Part shown: in pieces, positions 6,606 through 12,147 of the stretch
Position numbering within the stretch: position 1 is the stretch's first letter
Layout: the number at the start of each line of letters is the position of its first letter
NCBI GenBank assembly: GCA_000697335.1
Contig: JNEM01008706.1
Location: 1 to 12,147 of the forward strand
DNA length: 12,147 nt
Direction of reading: 5' to 3'
From: Conidiobolus incongruus B7586
Lineage: Eukaryota; Entomophthoromycota; Entomophthoromycetes; Entomophthorales; Conidiobolaceae
The notes under the pieces: generated by a model
The model's input: the letters and a program-made list of their open reading frames with translations, nothing else
Told to the model about the DNA's origin: nothing
Database searches by the model: none
Translations under genes and position numbers: made by a program

Positions 6606-8068
6606 TAATCGAATACACTGCGACCCATTCTGGAGAAGCCACAGTAGATATCATTGCCGGATTGGTTACAGAAGGTACCGCTAGGGCATGATTGTTTAAG
6701 CCAGGAGCCGTGAAGACATACGAAGTAGGTCGAGTTTTTGACGCTGTCACACTTGTATTGGTTGTCTTTGCAAGCTCCGGTAGGAACAGTTGGGGTGGTA
6801 GTGGTAGTGGTAGTGGGAACAGTGGTTACAGATGTAGTAGTTGAGGTGGTTGAAGTAGTAGGAGTGGTTGAAGAGCTGGTAGAGGTAGGAGGCACAGTAG
6901 TAACTGGAGGTGTGGTAGGATCAGGGATGCCATTACATGGACCAGTGTTATGGACATTTTGGAGGGCTTTAAGGAGTAAGTTATTATAATCGTTATTCAA
7001 TGCCCACAACATAGCACCACGATAGCCATTACATCTGACATATTCAGTCTTGTGAGTCAAAGAGAGAGGGTCATCATAAGCAATGAAAGTCTTGGAGTTT
7101 TTGTTGAATAACCAAGGAGTCTTGGTAATTTTGTCGAATTTACGAATCCAGCCATTACCAGTATTAGCTTCAAGAGGAGATGATAAAATGTTATTGCTAA
7201 ATAAACCATTATAAGCATAGCTGGGAAGGTTACTATTAGTAACGGTAGCATATTGACTATCGCTTTGACTCATATCAGTTGAAACACCAAGGGCATATCC
7301 ATAGAATGGAACACCAACAACTAATTTCTCCTTGGGGATACCAGCTTTATTCCAATCGGTGGTAGATTGTCTGACAGAGAATGGAGTGGCTTTACCAGGT
7401 TCATAATCCAATCCACCGACTGGGCCAGTGACACTGCTCCAAGGACCATTGATATCATAAGCCATGATATTGATGAAGTCGAAATATTGGGCAAATTGAG
7501 AGACATCCTTGAGAGGACCATTGGGGCCATCGAAAGGTTGAACACGGACAGCAGCAGTAATGAGGATATTGCTTGGCAAAGCAGCTTTCAATTCTTTCAA
7601 AAAGATCAAGTAATTAGCAGTATCTTTAGGAGATATAATGTTGCCGGGGGCACCTTCTCTTCCAGGATATTCCCAATCGAAATCAACACCATCGAGTTGG
7701 AAATCTTTGACGAATTTAGCAGTATTAGCAATGAAAGTGGCTCTGATGGTGGCATTGGCTACCATTGGGGAAAAATATTTGGATCCAGTCCAACCACCAA
7801 TGGAGATCAAAATTTTAGTACCAGTAGGCTTTGATTTTTGAACCAATTCTCTCAAAGACTGAGGTGAGTCAATTTTAGGCATCCAATCTTTATCGGTGAA
7901 GAGAGCAAAAGCATAGTTGACATGAGTCAGTAAATCCCAAGGGACTGCAGAGGTAGGATATTGACCAACTGTCCAATCAGTCCAGTATCCGACAACTACT
8001 TGATTAGCACCTGCTACAAAGGTGAATATGTTGATCAAACTAAAGATAAATGAGATGAATTGGCGCAT
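6605..8068 (-). CDS. Secreted class V GH18 chitinase with CBM19-like chitin-binding tail (487 aa)
   Basis: Hydrolyses beta-1,4 links in chitin, for wall remodelling or for feeding on external chitin. Residues 1-20 are a signal peptide (hydrophobic core FISFIFSLINIFTFVAG, cleavage near AGA/N). The GH18 barrel spans about 24-375: SIGG at 89-92, catalytic DGVDFDWE at 126-133 with acid E133 and D129/D131, MAYD at 202-205, and the subsite tryptophan W355 in GAMLWALNND. Long substrate-side segments and the WTDW start fit fungal class V (group A), not the plant-like class III of yeast Cts1. A Ser/Thr/Pro linker (about 383-429) is probably O-mannosylated. The tail at 431-478 has six cysteines (433, 440, 451, 461, 467, 476) in a CBM19-like pattern with CLHGSW and CPSGTFC. 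N-glycosylation sequons lie at N105, N445 and N468. The ATG at 8068 is the first after an in-frame TAA seven codons upstream. Intronless. Confidence 0.95.
   Translation of the reverse strand: MRQFISFIFSLINIFTFVAGANQVVVGYWTDWTVGQYPTSAVPWDLLTHVNYAFALFTDKDWMPKIDSPQSLRELVQKSKPTGTKILISIGGWTGSKYFSPMVANATIRATFIANTAKFVKDFQLDGVDFDWEYPGREGAPGNIISPKDTANYLIFLKELKAALPSNILITAAVRVQPFDGPNGPLKDVSQFAQYFDFINIMAYDINGPWSSVTGPVGGLDYEPGKATPFSVRQSTTDWNKAGIPKEKLVVGVPFYGYALGVSTDMSQSDSQYATVTNSNLPSYAYNGLFSNNILSSPLEANTGNGWIRKFDKITKTPWLFNKNSKTFIAYDDPLSLTHKTEYVRCNGYRGAMLWALNNDYNNLLLKALQNVHNTGPCNGIPDPTTPPVTTVPPTSTSSSTTPTTSTTSTTTSVTTVPTTTTTTTPTVPTGACKDNQYKCDSVKNSTYFVCLHGSWLKQSCPSGTFCNQSGNDIYCGFSRMGRSVFD
6795..6915. repeat. 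Imperfect ACT/ACC-type triplet repeat encoding the chitinase linker
   Basis: On the plus strand this reads as runs of GTGGTA, GTAGTT and related triplets; on the coding strand these are Thr, Ser, Pro and Val codons. The purest part is near 6797-6816. Such in-frame triplet repeats expand and contract by slippage, so linker length probably varies between strains. Confidence 0.7.
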
Positions 8069-8127
8069 TTTGATTATTCGTATTTTTTAGCACCGTGAGT
8101 GATAATATTTTTACTACCAGTTAACCA

Positions 8128-8135
8128 TATTTATA
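8128..8135 (-). promoter_or_regulatory. TATA box of the chitinase gene
   Basis: TATAAATA on the minus strand, 60-67 bp upstream of the chitinase ATG. This is the best consensus TATA box of the four genes. It implies a 5' leader of a few tens of bases. No ATG lies between the expected transcription start and the chitinase start. Confidence 0.5.
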
Positions 8136-9461
8136 TTCAACTTGAATCTCTAATTATTAAATTATCAGTAAAGTAATCCATTTAGATATGTTACCAAATA
8201 AAAAGTGATTGAATATTCTGTTTGTTTACCAAATTAAATTAGTAATATTAAAATATATGTTCTTAATAATTGACTTAATTTACCTTAATCTAGACTATCT
8301 TTATCAATTTAAATCTTCGTAATTAAATATTAATCTAAGTTATTATACAAGTTGCAAGGTAGATTTGAGCGTATATAGGAAAAATGAATCATCAGAAAAG
8401 GGTTATGAGTTGAAAATTTACCATGTGGAATTCCTAAAATGATAAATCAAATTAAAATAATTTTTAATTGATTGAATATTTTATTAAAATTTCAATTAAT
8501 TTTAGTAAAAAAATGGATTTGATAATATCTATTTAATTAATTTTATTATAAATTTAATTTATTTTGAATTAATATTTACGAATCGCGTTTATAAAACTTG
8601 AATTTAAAATTCATTATATATTCACTAATTATATCGCACGCAAAAACTCAAATCATATTTGAAAATGATCTAATCCGCTATTTGATGAATAAGGATTTAA
8701 GAGACTGTTTTTTGTACTATATTATATTTAACAGAAGTAATATTCCAAAAAACGCTTTCCTTGATATATTCTTTCTAATAAAATATGTTCAATTATTATA
8801 AATAAAATTTTTACTTTTGATAGTGTAAATTTATTAAATTAAATGAAAAGATCATTAAACCTTATTCATAATAATACAAGAATATTGTGATCAAACTAAA
8901 TTAAAATTTTAGTTCTATTATCGCCATCTGACAAATATTGTATAATAACCTTTTTAAGCACTACTCTTAAAAATGATTGTAAATTTCATTTAAATACATT
9001 AAATCAGTAATAAGATAAATTAAATAATTTATCACATATTACTATTTAATAATCAGAAATGATCATTGTTTATCAAAAATTATAGGGAAACCTGCTAAAA
9101 TCATTAAAGATTTTTATTTGATAAATATGAATAATGATAAAGATATAATTGTTATATACTCATGTTATTTAATATGATTATTAATGCCTAAATCATTTAT
9201 TCTTTGGATATCTACAAGTATTTTGGGAGTAAAAGTTAAGCCAAATTGATAAACTATTAAAAATATTCTATTACCTCGTCTTTTTATTGAACCAAAACAA
9301 TACCGAAAACTATATCAATGTATATTATAAAAAAGAAATAACCATTAATTTTACTATTAAATTAATTAAATACATGATTATTTCTTAACCTGAAGTAGCT
9401 GGATCGACTGATAGTATTTCAATGTTCTTTTATACCAATAAAATTTATAGAAATTTAAAAT

Positions 9462-9493
9462 TCAAGGGCTTAGTCAAGACTAAGTTGCCTTGA
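9462..9493. repeat. 32 bp interrupted palindrome (hairpin) with mixed-base arms
   Basis: TCAAGG-G-CTTAGTC-AA-GACTAAG-TTG-CCTTGA: 13 of the arm bases pair, with a 2 nt centre and a small internal bulge. Unlike most palindromes here it is not pure A/T, so a chance origin is less likely. It also contains two facing copies of the AP-1-like half TTAGTC/GACTAA. It could be a small RNA hairpin, a protein-binding site, or the trace of an old inverted-repeat element. Confidence 0.6.
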
Positions 9494-10399
9494 TTTCAGA
9501 AAATGACAAGCTTTTCTTTTAATAAAATTACATGCGTACTTAATAAGGTTTATAGTTATAATTTGCTATACAGATATTATTGATGAACCATTCAATTTTA
9601 TTTTTATTACAATTACCAATAATAAAATAAAGGCCAACTATTTTCAAACATTGGAATAGAAGTATATTCTCAAACTATCACTTAATATAATGTTAAACAA
9701 TTGATTTTAGAGTTATTATAAATAGTTTAAAATTTTTAATTTGAATATTTCAGAAAGATGTTTTTGAAGAGTAACAATATAGTATTCGATATTTTAACAG
9801 TTTGAGTGGTATTTTCGAATATTTATGAATATTTAGTTAATATTGGATACCATGATATTACCAGCAATAGAATTGTAATTAATTATACACATTATTAGAA
9901 ATCCAAGTTAAACATACAATATCATCATCCAATATAACAAGAACAACAATATATTCTCAAAACAAACTTTAAACTTTATATTTATTCTATATAGTAAAAT
10001 GTAAAAATTATGCAATAACAGTCATATTATAGCTTATATATTAAAGAACATCTTATTTTTTATTACTAATAATAATATAATTAATTATATGAAAATAAAA
10101 CTATAATTTCAATAATTTATAACTTGAATTAAAATTCAGTTATATACTATTCCACTTAATTTGTTAAAGATATTTCTTACACAATTAAGTTGAAATATCA
10201 AACTTTTGATTCCATTTATTTAATTCTTCATTGTAACAAAATCAATGCATAATATGTTTTTTAAAACAATACTGTGTTAAAATATAATATTGAATGAATT
10301 ATTTAAATTAATAGCATAAATTTTGTAAATATTAAAAATTAAATTCTTTACTTATAAAATATTATATTTAATTTGGATAAAATTTAAGCTGTATTATTC

Positions 10400-10425
10400 A
10401 TTAATATCATCTATTAATATCATCT
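10400..10425. repeat. Perfect 13 bp tandem duplication
   Basis: ATTAATATCATCT occurs twice head to tail (10400-10412, 10413-10425). It looks like a simple slippage duplication. It could in principle mark a former target-site duplication, but nothing lies between the copies. Confidence 0.75.
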
Positions 10426-12147
10426 AAAATAATTCATTATAGTAAATTTTTATGATTAATTTAAAATATAAGATTTAGCTATATTTCTAGTAATATTTAA
10501 ATTTATAAAAATATATTTAAATTAATTTCAATTTTTAGAATAAATCACACTTTTGCTATAATGTTGATAAAAGGTAATTTAATATATGAAAAAATTTAGG
10601 TAGTATATAAAATACTAAATATTTTATTAGAAGTTAGATATAAAATTACCAATTAAATTTATAACATATTAAAGGTTTATAATTGAATTTAATAAAATAT
10701 TTTTATTTTATAAATACTTTAACGCACCATGATATAATTTTTAAACCCTAATTTGATTATCAGTTTGGATGAAGAGTAATGACCAATTTTCGAATTGTAT
10801 ATTTTCATATTAAATTTATTTGCTAAATTTTTTGTATTGAATTTTTATTTCACATTTTATATAATAGTTAATTACATTAATTATATATCTTTAGATTTAT
10901 TTAGATTTTACCGATATAAAAAATAATACTAAGAACTTCGAGTGATAGAAAATAATATATATATTAAATATAAATCAAAAAATACCAAAGGAATATTATA
11001 AATATATGTTTCGATATTAAAATTCCTGATTAAAATATTAATTTTTTTGTACTTAATATTCAATTTAACATAACACTAAGCAAATTATATGTCAAAAAAT
11101 TCTTAACTTGATTTCAATTAATGAGATTAAAATATTTTTATAAATAATATTACTACTGAATTGAAAAAATGGGATATTTTTTAATTTCTAATTTTTCAAA
11201 CATATTATTAGATTTATAAAGAAAAATATACAAAATAAATAAAAAAATAAATAATTTTTAAATTATATATAAAGTTTAAAATAAAAAATTAACTTTTAAA
11301 GTTTTATTTTTGAATTTAATCATATTTAAACTAAATAATAACTACTTAAAGTCTTTTATTTTAATATTAATAAAACTTAACCAGAAATATTTTAAAATGA
11401 TTTAAGATTTGTAAATAGCTTATAAATATAATGTTTTATCTAAAGCTATTATTTATTACAAGATTTGATACTTTAAAACTAAATAGGATGATATTCAAAA
11501 TTTATTGAAATTTAAAAAATTAATAATAACCACTATTCTTTTAATTATTGGTGAAATAAAAATTATATTAAAAATAGTTTTTTCTTTTAATTAAGAAGGT
11601 ATTAATATATTATAATATTATTTATTTCAGTATATTTTATATTAAAATATGTATTTAGATTAATTAATATATAAATTATATATTCTGTATTATAATTAAA
11701 ACTTAGAATAAACCAAAATATCTATAGTTAAATAAAACTTACTAAAATATAGCCAAAAACCAAGATTTTAATAATAAAATATTATAATCAGTAAATTACA
11801 AATTTTGATATATAATTCTTATTAAAACATAAGTCAAAATATTAAGTTAAATAAAGAAATCCTTCTTATAAATTATAGTTCATTATTTTATTTATAAATA
11901 AATATTATTTTTTATAATAAACTATATTATCATATTTTATACTTATTCAACTATTTTAGGAAAATCAATTAATTATATATTTTAAACTATTTTTAAATAA
12001 AACTTTTTTAGTTAAGGATTTTAATATAAAATCGAGATATCTATTATATTATATCAAAACTATAAAATATAAAAAATTAAAATTATAGAAATTAATTAAA
12101 AATATTTGGAAAAAGTTATCATTACAGATATATTATTATATTATCAC

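Larger units (their letters stand above)
8069..12147. other. 4.1 kb AT-rich region without a convincing gene
   Basis: The first ~150 bp are the chitinase promoter. From 8200 to about 9700 composition is mildly higher in G+C (15/60 at 8641-8700), with short open stretches (8595-8801 and 9028-9177, plus strand) that lack a good start, a neighbour exon or any recognised motif. From about 9900 to the right edge the DNA is extremely A/T-rich: 30 of 300 bases are G or C in the five lines counted (11221-11400, 11521-11580, 12061-12120). A 32 bp hairpin (9462-9493) and a 13 bp tandem duplication (10400-10425) are the only clear structures. No tRNA, rRNA or mobile-element signature was seen. Confidence 0.7.

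Noticed and set aside
6738-6989. Plus-strand 83-codon frame rich in Val and Gly over the chitinase linker
   Set aside because: It is the antisense reading of the Thr/Ser/Pro triplet repeat; the minus-strand frame has signal peptide, catalytic motifs and a binding domain.
7367-7841. Plus-strand frames of 155 and 67 codons opposite the chitinase catalytic domain
   Set aside because: Both are antisense shadows of the well-supported GH18 coding region and show no motif.
1-8068. A functional cluster or operon-like unit of the three main genes
   Set aside because: They share orientation but are 1.8-2.0 kb apart, each has its own promoter-like element, and their roles (redox, phosphate uptake, chitin degradation) do not form a pathway.
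8239-8245. TTAGTAA upstream of the chitinase as an AP-1 site
   Set aside because: All but one base are A/T, so it is expected by chance in this composition, and there is no reason to expect such control of a chitinase.
8069-12147. tRNA genes or transposon ends in the right-hand AT-rich region
   Set aside because: No GGTTCGANTCC-type box B, no paired terminal inverted repeats with target duplications, and no recognisable transposase or reverse transcriptase motif.

Overview
The window looks like nuclear DNA from a fungus with a very AT-rich genome. It carries three unmistakable protein genes, all on the minus strand: a glutathione reductase cut off by the left edge, a PiT-family (Pho89-type) sodium/phosphate symporter, and a secreted class V GH18 chitinase with a Ser/Thr/Pro linker and a six-cysteine, CBM19-like chitin-binding tail. 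The fungal assignment rests on the Pho89-like PiT motifs, the close match of the reductase to fungal Glr1, and the chitinase architecture. An early-diverging (zygomycete-grade) fungus is my guess from the contrast between moderately GC coding DNA and extremely AT-rich spacers. That guess is weak, and an AT-rich yeast is not excluded.

Layout from left to right: glutathione reductase (1-1259, C-terminus outside the window); a 1.8 kb AT-rich spacer holding the reductase promoter and the PiT 3' region (1260-3090); the phosphate transporter (3091-4575); a 2.0 kb spacer (4576-6604); the chitinase (6605-8068); and a 4.1 kb AT-rich stretch with no convincing gene, falling to about 10% GC in the lines counted at its right end (8069-12147). 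None of the three main genes shows an intron in the coding part visible here.

The 4576-6604 spacer is not uniform. A GC-richer island at about 4789-5190 can be read as a small two-exon gene (exons 5114-5048 and 4952-4789, 76 codons). It has a plausible GT...CTGAT...CAG intron and a TATA-like element at the same distance from its ATG as in the three main genes. Its product matches nothing I recognise, apart from a faint resemblance to one armadillo-type repeat.

All four start codons have a TATA-like sequence about 60-75 bp upstream, which suggests a shared compact promoter and short leaders. The three main genes do not form a pathway: they serve redox homeostasis, phosphate uptake, and wall or exogenous chitin degradation. 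Each appears to be a separate transcription unit. No tRNA, rRNA, CRISPR array, recognisable transposon or virus-derived element was seen.
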